IMG/VR virus record: IMGVR_UViG_3300034523_000024
Coordinates: 1 to 42,085 of that record
DNA length: 42,085 nucleotides
From: a virus
Reading direction: 5' to 3' (one strand)
Under the pieces are notes generated by a model. That model searched no databases and was not told the DNA's origin. It saw nothing but the letters and a program-made list of their open reading frames with translations. The position numbers and the translations under genes are program-made. Of the stretch, positions 21,927 through 29,814 are shown piece by piece (positions within the stretch are counted from its first letter, which is position 1; each line of letters begins with the position of its first letter).

Positions 21927-23271
21927 TGGCCGTAGCCTCAAGCTCTGCATCTACGTTAAAGTCGTCGCCCAGTACTTCACCCTCCGCCAGCTCGGTAAGC
22001 AGCGTCTCTTGCGTGATGGTGCCAGCGGTGTAAAGCTGCAGCAGGGATTGGATGTCCGCAGGTTCAAGGCGTGCACCAAGGAAGTCACGGTTGACGTATG
22101 CGCTGCCCGGTGCGGTGTTGTTGCCGATGTAATCAGCATGAAACTGCAGGCAGTTGTCGATCATGTCCTGCACATTCTGAGCGATCACCATCATCGTGCT
22201 GTCGCCTTGGCTGCGATCAATGCGTTTTGCCTCGGCAGTTTCTGCTGATAGCTTCTGGCCAAGCACTGCTGATAGCCCTAACTCATTGATTTGCAATGCA
22301 AGCTGCTCAAGCCTGCGGAACTGATAATCAAAGCTGCGGCCTTCAGGTTCGATGTATTCAGCCCTGCCATCAGCGGGAAATGCAATCGCCTCGCCAGGTC
22401 CAGCGCTTACTTCCTCCGCAGATGTCGGGAAGCCATAGAAGGCAAGCATCGGCACTGCAGATATGTGCAACTGGTTATCGAGGTCAGATTGCACTTGGTA
22501 TGCCTTCAGGTTCAGCTCGGCAATATCCTCCAACGGCGGACGTGATTCCATAAAGCCATGCCGCTGCGCATAGGCAACACTGAATGGAATCTTGCTGAGG
22601 CTTGTGCGGCCTTCATCCACGATCTTGTATTCACCGTCATCATTGCGTTGATGGAGCTGGTATTCACCAGGCATCAACACACGGATCTGCTCAACTGCTT
22701 TTTCGCCGAAGTCGCCATCGGGCACTGTGACCATCTCAGCTAGCCGCAGTTGGGTCAACACCTGCTGCCCTTCTTGCTGCTCAGTGCGCCAGCCAAGGAT
22801 CTGCCGTGGTGTGTAGGTCACCCAGTAGGGTCTACCCCCAGCAGCAGGTGCATCCACCAGTACACCAACGTGGCCATAACGCACCATCTTGCGGGTGGTC
22901 TCATAGGTCCAGACATTAAGGTCATTGCCTTGCAAATCAACATCAAACAACTGCTCACGGATGACGTCTGCCGTGTCATCCAGCCGCACAGGCTTGCGGG
23001 TCAACATGCCAGCCAGCATCCGCTCAAGCCGCATGTAATACGGCGGGCAGACTGATCGCGCTAGACGGTTGTCATAGGACTCATCAAGCTCCCTCGGCTC
23101 TTGCGGCAGATACCGGCGATGCTTCTTTCGCATCCCGTAAGTGCCTTGCAGTAGGTCTTCAATCAATCCCCAGTGTGGTTCCATCGCATACCACGCCGTA
23201 TTGGGATCGCTGACTTTAGAAACGGTGCGCTGCGCCGTTGGCCGATCGTATGCGTTAAAGCCGGTGTACAT
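21898..23271 (-). CDS. Portal protein (DUF4055 type)
   Basis: This 457-residue protein has the DUF4055 layout: a start with KKHRRYLPQEPRELDESYDN, then RLERMLAGMLTRKPV, a core with GHVGVLVDAPA and PYWVTYTPRQILGW, and a helical end with LQLYTAGTITQETLLTEL. The family works as a portal, the ring through which DNA enters and leaves the head. It lies downstream of terminase and cyAbrB and upstream of Mu F-like protein. Its length is typical. Confidence 0.88.
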   Translation of the reverse strand: MYTGFNAYDRPTAQRTVSKVSDPNTAWYAMEPHWGLIEDLLQGTYGMRKKHRRYLPQEPRELDESYDNRLARSVCPPYYMRLERMLAGMLTRKPVRLDDTADVIREQLFDVDLQGNDLNVWTYETTRKMVRYGHVGVLVDAPAAGGRPYWVTYTPRQILGWRTEQQEGQQVLTQLRLAEMVTVPDGDFGEKAVEQIRVLMPGEYQLHQRNDDGEYKIVDEGRTSLSKIPFSVAYAQRHGFMESRPPLEDIAELNLKAYQVQSDLDNQLHISAVPMLAFYGFPTSAEEVSAGPGEAIAFPADGRAEYIEPEGRSFDYQFRRLEQLALQINELGLSAVLGQKLSAETAEAKRIDRSQGDSTMMVIAQNVQDMIDNCLQFHADYIGNNTAPGSAYVNRDFLGARLEPADIQSLLQLYTAGTITQETLLTELAEGEVLGDDFNVDAELEATANAGLDLPRA

Positions 23272-23296
23272 TGCAGCGCGCCTAATCGGTAACAGT

Positions 23297-23617
23297 TTAA
23301 GCCGCAGTCAGCGTGATGCTATTGCGGCCAAGCTTGATGTCAAACTCAGCGCCAGGTTCGTAGCCCATTTCACGCAGGTAGCCATCACCGATCTGCAGCT
23401 TGCCGTTGAATTGCACCTTAGCCTTGTAGGTCAAGCCGCGGCCACGCTTGGCAGTCTTGCTGCCTAGGTCAACGCCTTTGGCTTCCAGCAGCGCTTCATA
23501 GAACTGCGTGAATGCCACTCGATCCTTGATCACGTAGCCGCAAGCGCGCACCAATTCGGACTTAGGCGCATTGCCCAGTTCCTTGACCTTGGCCAGTAGT
23601 TCAGCGCCTTTCAGCAT
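23297..23617 (-). CDS. Cyanobacterial AbrB-like (cyAbrB) transcription regulator
   Basis: This 106-residue protein uses the ATG at 23615-23617; a TTG eight codons upstream is less likely. The first part (LKGAELLAKVKELG, SELVRACGYV, FYEALLEAKGVDLG) matches the domain found in cyanobacterial AbrB proteins. The C-terminal part (VQFNGKLQIGDGYLREMG, then EFDIKLGRNSITL) matches their swapped-hairpin DNA-binding fold. In cyanobacteria cyAbrB1/2 regulate nitrogen and carbon genes. A phage copy between terminase and portal could reset host transcription or act on phage DNA. Confidence 0.88.
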   Translation of the reverse strand: MLKGAELLAKVKELGNAPKSELVRACGYVIKDRVAFTQFYEALLEAKGVDLGSKTAKRGRGLTYKAKVQFNGKLQIGDGYLREMGYEPGAEFDIKLGRNSITLTAA

Positions 23618-23641
23618 GGGTAGAGCAAATGCAAAGCGCAA

Positions 23642-24991
23642 TCAATATAGTCTGATTCCAGTGCTGCGGCCGGCACCAGCGTGTAGTGGGTTAAACTCGC
23701 GCCACACCAGATAGCCCAACGCATCATTCATGTGATCGTGGCCGGCGTCTTTGTCAGGTTCGCCCTTGTCGGTGTAGCACTGCAACTCAAGGCATTCGAT
23801 CAGCCGCTTGCATTGCTGGTGGATGGTCAGCCTGACTTGACCCTTGCCGTTCTCCAGCAAAGCTTGAACAGCAGCCACGCGATCGCGGACGGGAGGATTG
23901 GCACGTGGTGACTGGTTCGACATGCCATAGGACTCAAGGATCTGGATGTCGGTCTGGCTTGCATTGGTACTGCGGTTGCCGCCGCTGGCGTCTGGATAGA
24001 CGTAGATACGACGATGCGGGTAACGCGCCTGGATCTCTTGCGCCAATGCGTCGGTGTCATGCGCGCCGCTGATCTCATCAATCACTAGCAGCTTGTCGCC
24101 CATCCGGATGCCGATGATGGCGGACATGTTGCCAACGTTGAAGTCAACGCCGATACGCAGCGGTTCACGATCGAGGTACGGCATGTCACTAACCACATGC
24201 TTGGCGCGATCAAACCTGTCGTAAACGGTGCCGGTGGTGAGGTTGACGAACTCGCCGTCGAGGTAGGCGCGCAGCAGGTTGGGGTCGTAGTTGGCCTGCA
24301 ACCGCTCGATGAAGTCCGGCGGCAGGTGTGGATTATCCACTGACCGCATCTTGATGAGCTTGCGATCGGCGCGATCTTGCGCTTCCTCACTGCCAAAGGT
24401 GTTCCACATCCATCGGAAGCCTTCGGGTGTGCTGGCTGCACCAAATTGGCGGACATTACCGGCACGCAAGCGGCCAAGGATCTTTGGGAATGCCTTGTTG
24501 GCAATGGATGGCGTTACGGTGTCGATCTCATCCGCCAATACCCATGCCAGGTTCAAGCCGATGATGCGGCTCCAGTTCTCGAAGCTGCGGCACAGAATCT
24601 TGGTATCACCACCCGGCAGGTGCAGCATGTATTCCGGCAGCGGGCTTGCGCGAAAGGTGTACGGGATCTCGTAGTGCTCAAGGAACTGCTCAAAGTCGTT
24701 CTGCCAGATGTCACGGATCAATGGTCCTGTCGGCTCCATCACTGCACCGATGAAGCCTTGATTGGCCGCGGCCAGCATCACCGCCTTTGCGCATAGCGCA
24801 CGCGTCTTACCAGCGCCATAACCAGCCGAGATGCCGATGATCTCCGTGGTGACATCATTCACAAAAGCAAGCTGGCCAGGGTGCAAGTCAGCGCGGATAC
24901 GTTGCAGCAGGTCGCCGGTGTCCTGCTGCGTGGCAACGTCCATAAACCCAAGCAAGCTGCCGGGTTCGCAGATGCCGGCGAGCAGACTCAT
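23642..24991 (-). CDS. terL: Terminase large subunit
   Basis: This 449-residue protein has a Walker A motif AGYGAGKT (56-63) and Walker B VLADEID (151-157). The nuclease domain has three acidic sites: D283 in GVDFNVG, D334 in VYPDASGG and D423 in HDHMNDALGY. It cuts and pumps phage DNA through the portal. Its ATG overlaps the small subunit stop (ATGA). The type of terminase, and with it the packaging mode, cannot be told reliably by eye; this matters for the end repeats. Confidence 0.95.
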   Translation of the reverse strand: MSLLAGICEPGSLLGFMDVATQQDTGDLLQRIRADLHPGQLAFVNDVTTEIIGISAGYGAGKTRALCAKAVMLAAANQGFIGAVMEPTGPLIRDIWQNDFEQFLEHYEIPYTFRASPLPEYMLHLPGGDTKILCRSFENWSRIIGLNLAWVLADEIDTVTPSIANKAFPKILGRLRAGNVRQFGAASTPEGFRWMWNTFGSEEAQDRADRKLIKMRSVDNPHLPPDFIERLQANYDPNLLRAYLDGEFVNLTTGTVYDRFDRAKHVVSDMPYLDREPLRIGVDFNVGNMSAIIGIRMGDKLLVIDEISGAHDTDALAQEIQARYPHRRIYVYPDASGGNRSTNASQTDIQILESYGMSNQSPRANPPVRDRVAAVQALLENGKGQVRLTIHQQCKRLIECLELQCYTDKGEPDKDAGHDHMNDALGYLVWREFNPLHAGAGRSTGIRLY

Positions 24992-25311
24992 GACATGTCA
25001 AACCGCAACAGCTTGGCTTGGTCTTCAAGCGCTTTGATGGCGATGCTGAGATTGCCTTTGCCGCGTGCTTCGCGTTCGTAGTCCTGCAGCCTGGCTAGCG
25101 CTGCTTGCAGCCATTGCGGACGCTCAAGTTCCGAATCGAGGGCAATCAGCTTGCGCGCTTCCGCCATGTAATCACGGACTTGACGCTCGCTAACTCCCCA
25201 CAACTCGGAACCGTGTTGAACGATTTGATGGTGACTGTAAGCACGCAAGATGAGGTCATAAACCACGTTGACGCGGTTCTGGATCTCGTCTTTGGTGCTT
25301 TTTTTCGCCAC
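24988..25311 (-). CDS. terS: Terminase small subunit
   Basis: This 107-residue protein starts at a GTG (25309-25311). It has an N-terminal helix-turn-helix (VYDLILRAYSHHQIVQHG, then GVSERQVRDYMAEARKL) and a helical second half that probably forms the oligomer ring. Size and four-base overlap with the large subunit support the call. It should recognise the packaging site on concatemers. Confidence 0.85.
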   Translation of the reverse strand: MAKKSTKDEIQNRVNVVYDLILRAYSHHQIVQHGSELWGVSERQVRDYMAEARKLIALDSELERPQWLQAALARLQDYEREARGKGNLSIAIKALEDQAKLLRFDMS

Positions 25312-25315
25312 CCGA

Positions 25316-26359
25316 TTAGCCCTTAATTTGCACAGGCATTACAAGATACGTTACACCATCCACGCCGCTTGGTGTCAGCACCACGGGTGTGGTTGCTGTA
25401 TTGGCGTGCAGCGTGATGGCTTCAGCGGGCTTGAATGCCTTGATGCCATCCAGCAGGTAGTGCACGTTGAATGCCCAGATGCCGTGGGCGTCACCGTCGA
25501 TACCTAGCTGCTCCTTGCCGTTGTTGGCATCAGCTTCAGCGGTGATGACCATGTAGCCATCAGCAGCGGTGAGCTTGACGATGGAGTTATGCGCATCGGC
25601 AATGATGGCGACACGCTCAAGCGCGCGTGTGAGGCGATGCCGGTTGACGGTGAGCGTGTGCTTGAAGGCATCAGGCACAAGCTTGGCCACGTCTGGGTAG
25701 GAGCCATCCAAGATGCGGCTGTAGATGGTGATGCCATCACCGGCGTCGATCACAGCTTGACCTTTGGCGACAGCGATGGTGGCGACACGATCCTGCAGTA
25801 GGCGCATGGTACTGGCTGGTAGTACCACGTTCAGGTCAGCCGGCAGATCAATGGCATACCGCATGAGGCGATGGCCATCTGTGGCTTCCATGTGACCACT
25901 GCCGAGGTGAATGCCTTGCAAAAGAAGCTGCTTAGCGGCATCGGTGCTGGCGCAGGCCATGCAGGCACGGATACCGGCAGATAGGTGCAGTTCGCTGCTG
26001 GTGGCGTCCACAACGGGCAGCGAGGGGTAATCCGCAGCATCCTGCGCTGCAAGCCCGTAGGAGCCCGCGGAAGCGGTCAGAGCGCCATCTGCGAGCGTCA
26101 GCGCCTCATCGCCCTCAAAGCGGCTCACAAGGCCAGCCAGCAGCCGATACGGCAGCGCTACCGCGCCATCGGTCTCCACTGCGGCTGGGATGGTGACGGT
26201 GATGCCGAGATCGAGGTTGAAGCCGGTCACGGTCATCGTGCCGCCAGTGGCTTGGATCAGGCAGCAGTCAAGGATCGGGTGCGAGCTGCGCACACCAACA
26301 GCAGGCGCAATGGTGCGCAATGCGTGGTCGAGATCAGCTTGGCAGGTGATGGCTTTCAT
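25316..26359 (-). CDS. dnaN: DNA polymerase III beta sliding clamp
   Basis: This 347-residue protein has the three-domain DnaN layout. Features are IAPAVGVRSSHPILDCCLI near the start, LQGIHLGSGHMEATDGHRL in the middle (matching the VLLG-TDGHRL block of bacterial clamps), ILDGSYPDVAKLVP, and the closing YLVMPVQIK, close to the VMPMRL end of bacterial clamps. It would form a dimer ring on DNA. No DNA polymerase is found in the window, so it should tether a host polymerase or other clamp-binding proteins. Confidence 0.92.
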   Translation of the reverse strand: MKAITCQADLDHALRTIAPAVGVRSSHPILDCCLIQATGGTMTVTGFNLDLGITVTIPAAVETDGAVALPYRLLAGLVSRFEGDEALTLADGALTASAGSYGLAAQDAADYPSLPVVDATSSELHLSAGIRACMACASTDAAKQLLLQGIHLGSGHMEATDGHRLMRYAIDLPADLNVVLPASTMRLLQDRVATIAVAKGQAVIDAGDGITIYSRILDGSYPDVAKLVPDAFKHTLTVNRHRLTRALERVAIIADAHNSIVKLTAADGYMVITAEADANNGKEQLGIDGDAHGIWAFNVHYLLDGIKAFKPAEAITLHANTATTPVVLTPSGVDGVTYLVMPVQIKG

Positions 26360-26565
26360 TTGACGGTGGCTGCGATAACGAGGCTGTCGATGATGCGTTT
26401 GTAATCAGCGGCGAAGCTATCCACGAGATCCATGGGTAACGGCACGCCGTCATCGGCGGCGTTATCGGCGATGGCTGCAGCGTACGCGACGGCTTGGGTC
26501 ATGGCGTCATGCAGCCGGTTGATCACTGGCTGTTGTTTGGCTGGGATGTGAATGAGCGATGACAT
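26356..26565 (-). CDS. Small hypothetical protein upstream of the clamp
   Basis: This 69-residue protein starts at the ATG at 26563-26565 (MSSLIHIPAKQQPVINRL). The frame extends further upstream but that part overlaps the RHH-like gene. The rest is helical (AVAYAAAIADNAADDGVP, then SFAADYKRIIDSLVIAA). Its stop overlaps the clamp start (ATGA). I do not recognise it; the coupling suggests a role with the clamp or in replication. Confidence 0.6.
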   Translation of the reverse strand: MSSLIHIPAKQQPVINRLHDAMTQAVAYAAAIADNAADDGVPLPMDLVDSFAADYKRIIDSLVIAATVK

Positions 26566-26788
26566 ATGCGACGAGAGTTTCAACATGGCGGCGGCTGAGG
26601 TCACCGCGCATGAATGCGCAGGCGTCCGCCACCAGTGCATGGTAAGCCGCCGTGGTCAATCCTGCAACACCACCACCACCAAGCGCACGCTGCCGGATCA
26701 GGTGCGCACGGGGGATGCCATGCGCTGCTGCTTCCGTGTTCAACCGCGCCAGGTCGTCAGCGGTGACATTGATCTTGATTTCGGGCAT
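26507..26788 (-). CDS. Ribbon-helix-helix-like DNA-binding protein
   Basis: This 93-residue protein starts at the ATG at 26786-26788; an upstream in-frame start at 26875 would run into the repeat cluster and is less likely. It has a short strand (PEIKINVT), helix (ADDLARLNTEAAAHG), turn and helix (IPRAHLIRQRAL), as in RHH repressors. A second helical part follows. It is the first gene downstream of the minus promoter and the 9-bp repeats at 26831-27038, so it is a good candidate for an autoregulator that binds them (inference). Confidence 0.65.
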   Translation of the reverse strand: MPEIKINVTADDLARLNTEAAAHGIPRAHLIRQRALGGGGVAGLTTAAYHALVADACAFMRGDLSRRHVETLVAYVIAHSHPSQTTASDQPAA

Positions 26789-27080
26789 TTGGATTTGGTG
26801 GCTGGTGGCGAATCGTAGCCGTGGCGCGGTTTCTGACGGTTCTGACGGTCTCTTACGGTGAGCGTAAGACTCCAAAACCCAGTTGCCGCAAGGGGTTTGC
26901 CCCCCTTCTTACGTTTCTAACGGTAAAAAAGGTATATACGTATAGAGAGAAGCCTCGTACCTGTGCAACCTTGCTCTTTGCCTCTCTTATAGGGGATATG
27001 TTTCCAGAAACCGTCAGAAACGTCAGAAACGTCAGAACCCGCGTCACCACTGGGCTGGCGGGTCTTACGCCTTCTTACGG
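26789..27080. promoter_or_regulatory. Structured regulatory region or candidate origin
   Basis: This 292-base gap lies between the primase stop and the RHH-like gene. It has 9-base direct repeats of TTCTGACGG at 26831-26839 and 26840-26848, and related TTCTAACGG (26915-26923) and TTCTTACGG (27072-27080). In the opposite direction CGTCAGAAA stands at 27012-27020 and 27021-27029, with CGTCAGAAC at 27030-27038. Hairpins are CTTACG/CGTAAG (26852-26868) and AAGGGG/CCCCTT (26890-26907), and TATACGTATA is at 26935-26944. The repeats could be operators for the RHH-like protein or iterons of a replication origin. Confidence 0.65.
26939..26968 (-). promoter_or_regulatory. Putative minus-strand promoter before clamp and packaging genes
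   Basis: On the minus strand TTGCAC (26968-26963) and TATACG (26944-26939) are spaced by 18 bases, close to sigma-70 elements. The 9-mer TTGCACAGG (26968-26960) also occurs at the plus promoter at 29758-29766. Transcription would start near 26932, midway between the two repeat clusters, with a leader of about 145 bases that includes both hairpins. Confidence 0.55.
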
Positions 27081-29579
27081 TTAGGCGCTTTGGATCGGGA
27101 TTTTGACCGCTCGACCGCTCAAGCCAGTGCCGCGGAAGTAAACGGTGCCGGCTTTGGCTGCGCCAGGCAATCGGGCCAGCACGGTGGACCAGCAGTTAGC
27201 CCATGCGGTGTCGCGGAGCATGGTGGCGATGGCTTCAGCGGTGTTGGAGATAAACACGTGGCCATCATCTGCCTTGATTCCATTTCTACCTAAAACCGCT
27301 TGCGCAATGGTGGATGTAATATCTGCATCAGCGGCATGATGCGTCGCAATATCTACCAGCTCGCCAATAGTCCTAGTGACCACCTTATCCGCTTCCACGC
27401 GGATTTGCTGCTGCAAGATACGCTGCAGGCATCGTTTTTCGTCCGGCACCTCTGTGGTTTGAGAGTAAGATTCCCATTCGTTTTGATCAATCAAGGCGAA
27501 CGCTTGATCGCGTGTCGGCACCTCGCGCGACTGCAAAGACCATGCTCCAGCTAGCAAGGTGCCGTATTGATCACCGAGCCGCTGGCTATCGAAAGCCTCT
27601 GCCGCCGCACGGGTAAAGACCCTAACCGACTGGCGAATAACAGGAATCAGGGATATGGTTCGCGCCTGCAATCGTTGCCCGACTTGATCAGTCACGTAGC
27701 GGTCAAGATCACGGTCTAGCGCTTCCCAGTGATCCAACCTTGCTTGCTTGGCGAACTCATTTGGATTGCGCAAGGTAAGCTGCGCAAATCGTGATTTATC
27801 GGCGCCTTGTTTCAGCGCAGTAGCAATGCTGCTCATCAGAAACATTGATCGGATGGTGTAGCGCTGTGCATCGCCTTCGGCGCTGCCCTTAATGGTTTGC
27901 GCTCGTGACTCACTACTGGCCACACGTGCTAGTGACAGCACGGCTTGCATCCGCTGCTGATCTGGGCGCTCGTTGGACTCCGCCTCGTCAAACACCACCG
28001 GCAATGCATCGGCCCGTAGGGTCTGCCGTAGGCCAGCTTCACTGGTGTTGCCGGCCACGTGAAGGGCAAGGTCGCCGAGCAACGGGGCGATGTAGCGATC
28101 AAGGATGGCGGATTTGCCGGATCCGGCGCCTGCTGTGAGCCAGATATGCGGCCGCCAGTCAAGAGCACCGCAGATCGGCGCAAGCGCTGCCCATCCAGCA
28201 ATAAGCAGCCCAGACGCTGGCACCTCCCATTTGAACCGCCCCGCCAGCTCCAGCAGCAGATACGCATCTTGATCGGAAAGTGGCACTGCCTTGCCGGGAC
28301 CGCGCAAGCTGCCAAGCCGCTGGTACAGGTATCGGCTGCCTGTAATGCCGGAGGATATGGGCACCTCTTGATTAGTCAATACAAGCCGATCACCTAGGTG
28401 CAATACGGATTGCTTCTGATCCCACCATGCGCCACGGCCACGGATGCGATCTGGTGAGTAGATGCCAGCAGCAGCTTGACGTTCAAACAGGCTGCTGGCC
28501 GCTGCAGTCCAGTTAGCACCGGTCTTGGATGGGTAAAGCGACTCCCAATAAGCGAGCGGCGCAATGGCGCAGAGATTGGTGCCGGTATGCGCTGAGCGCG
28601 ACAGCCTGGTTACCTGCCCAGTGCTGTGTGGCTGGTAATAGAAGGCGTCATGGTCAAAACCAAGGCACGTGAAGTAGTCATTGCCATTCGGCAGTGGATC
28701 CGGCTCAATGACTGGCTCCGGTTCAGGCTCTGGTGCCAGTTCCGGCAATTCAATCGGTGCGGAGCGGTTGTGCTTGAGATATGCAGCGGCCGCAGCCGCG
28801 CTCCAGTCGGCATCAGCCAGATCCCACCCTTCTGGCACGTCTGCTGGCGGATGGACGACGCGTACTTGATCGGCGCCAGCCTTCAAAAGCCGGATCGCCA
28901 GTTTTGCCATGGCTTCACGGCCTACGGCATCGGCGTCAGGCCATAGAACGCAACGCTTGCCGGCCAACGGTGACCAATCGGCTTTGTCGATGGCTTTGCA
29001 GCCGCTGGGCCATGTGACAACCACGGCTGATGGATAGAGAAGTGCTGCTGCATCAGCGGTTTTTTCGCCTTCAACCACCAGTACCGGTGCATTGGGCTTA
29101 AGCGCTAACTGGCGCTTGCCATACAGCGGACGTGGCGCCGGCGGCGCTTTCCACTTCCATGCGGAGCCATCCCACCACAAAGGCAGGATGTCTTTACCAC
29201 CATCTGGCTTGTCTTTGCGGACAACGTAAAACGTGCTGCTGTATTGCCAGAACTGCTTGCCGTGCGGCAATGGCGGATTTGGTATCGGCTTGGCAACGCC
29301 TAGATGCTGTTCGATGCGCTGGCACGCTTCGATATAGCTCAATCGCTGATGACGCATGAATAGATCCATGCCGGTGCCGCCACCACCTGTTTGATCCTTG
29401 CCGCCGCATTTGTTGCAGTACCAAGAGCCGGAGCCGTCCTGATCATCAAAGCGGTAGCGATCCTTGCCGCCGCATAGCGGGCAGGGCTGGTGCTTGTCGG
29501 ATAACTGGTCTGGCGTCAAGCCACAAAAATGCGCCAGCAGGTCAGGCCACCTGCCGCGTGCTGCGTCGAGGATGCTCAT
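27081..29579 (-). CDS. Primase-helicase (zinc ribbon, Toprim, P-loop helicase)
   Basis: This 832-residue protein begins with a zinc ribbon (C33, C36, C55, C58; CPLCGGKDRYRF, WYCNKCGG). A Toprim domain follows (VLVVEGEK with E170; VLWPDADA with D215 and D217). A Pro/Glu linker (about 279-296) leads to an ATPase with AGAGSGKS at 483-490 and VVFDEAES at 529-535. It should make primers and unwind DNA at the fork. It follows a small RHH gene with an ATGA overlap. It has no polymerase domain. Confidence 0.9.
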   Translation of the reverse strand: MSILDAARGRWPDLLAHFCGLTPDQLSDKHQPCPLCGGKDRYRFDDQDGSGSWYCNKCGGKDQTGGGGTGMDLFMRHQRLSYIEACQRIEQHLGVAKPIPNPPLPHGKQFWQYSSTFYVVRKDKPDGGKDILPLWWDGSAWKWKAPPAPRPLYGKRQLALKPNAPVLVVEGEKTADAAALLYPSAVVVTWPSGCKAIDKADWSPLAGKRCVLWPDADAVGREAMAKLAIRLLKAGADQVRVVHPPADVPEGWDLADADWSAAAAAAYLKHNRSAPIELPELAPEPEPEPVIEPDPLPNGNDYFTCLGFDHDAFYYQPHSTGQVTRLSRSAHTGTNLCAIAPLAYWESLYPSKTGANWTAAASSLFERQAAAGIYSPDRIRGRGAWWDQKQSVLHLGDRLVLTNQEVPISSGITGSRYLYQRLGSLRGPGKAVPLSDQDAYLLLELAGRFKWEVPASGLLIAGWAALAPICGALDWRPHIWLTAGAGSGKSAILDRYIAPLLGDLALHVAGNTSEAGLRQTLRADALPVVFDEAESNERPDQQRMQAVLSLARVASSESRAQTIKGSAEGDAQRYTIRSMFLMSSIATALKQGADKSRFAQLTLRNPNEFAKQARLDHWEALDRDLDRYVTDQVGQRLQARTISLIPVIRQSVRVFTRAAAEAFDSQRLGDQYGTLLAGAWSLQSREVPTRDQAFALIDQNEWESYSQTTEVPDEKRCLQRILQQQIRVEADKVVTRTIGELVDIATHHAADADITSTIAQAVLGRNGIKADDGHVFISNTAEAIATMLRDTAWANCWSTVLARLPGAAKAGTVYFRGTGLSGRAVKIPIQSA

Positions 29580-29740
29580 CGCTTGGATTCCGGCAGGATG
29601 CCATCACGGTGGAAACGCATGGCCTCGTCAACCACAAGCCTCAACGCAGCTGAACGGGAAAGGCCAGCAGCGCAGCGACTGTCCAGCCAGGCAAGCTGCT
29701 CAACGGTGAACTGGACCGATAGCGGGTGGGCAAGCTCCAT
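29576..29740 (-). CDS. Small ribbon-helix-helix protein, 54 residues
   Basis: This frame runs from ATG at 29738-29740 to TGA at 29576-29578. It shows an RHH layout: strand HPLSVQFT, helix VEQLAWLDSRCAAG, then LSRSAALRLVVDEAM. It is the first gene of the minus arm, with a stop that overlaps the primase start (ATGA). The 35-bp palindrome at 29758-29792 lies 17 bases upstream, so this protein is a strong candidate for the regulator of the divergent promoters. Confidence 0.75.
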   Translation of the reverse strand: MELAHPLSVQFTVEQLAWLDSRCAAGLSRSAALRLVVDEAMRFHRDGILPESKR

Positions 29741-29757
29741 GATTTTTAGCGGTTAGC

Positions 29758-29792
29758 TTGCACAGGCTAGCGGTCGGTGCTAGCGTTTGCAA
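29758..29792. promoter_or_regulatory. Imperfect palindrome with mirrored divergent promoters
   Basis: These 35 bases pair with their own reverse complement at 13 of 17 positions. On the plus strand TTGCAC (29758-29763) and TAGCGT (29781-29786) are 17 bases apart. On the minus strand TTGCAA (29792-29787) and TAGCCT (29769-29764) are also 17 bases apart. The two promoters overlap fully, so only one could be occupied at a time. GCTAGC occurs in each arm (29766-29771, 29779-29784). A TGGAGG ribosome-binding site at 29798-29803 serves the plus gene. Confidence 0.65.
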
Positions 29793-29814
29793 GCCAGTGG
29801 AGGCATTCGCGCTC

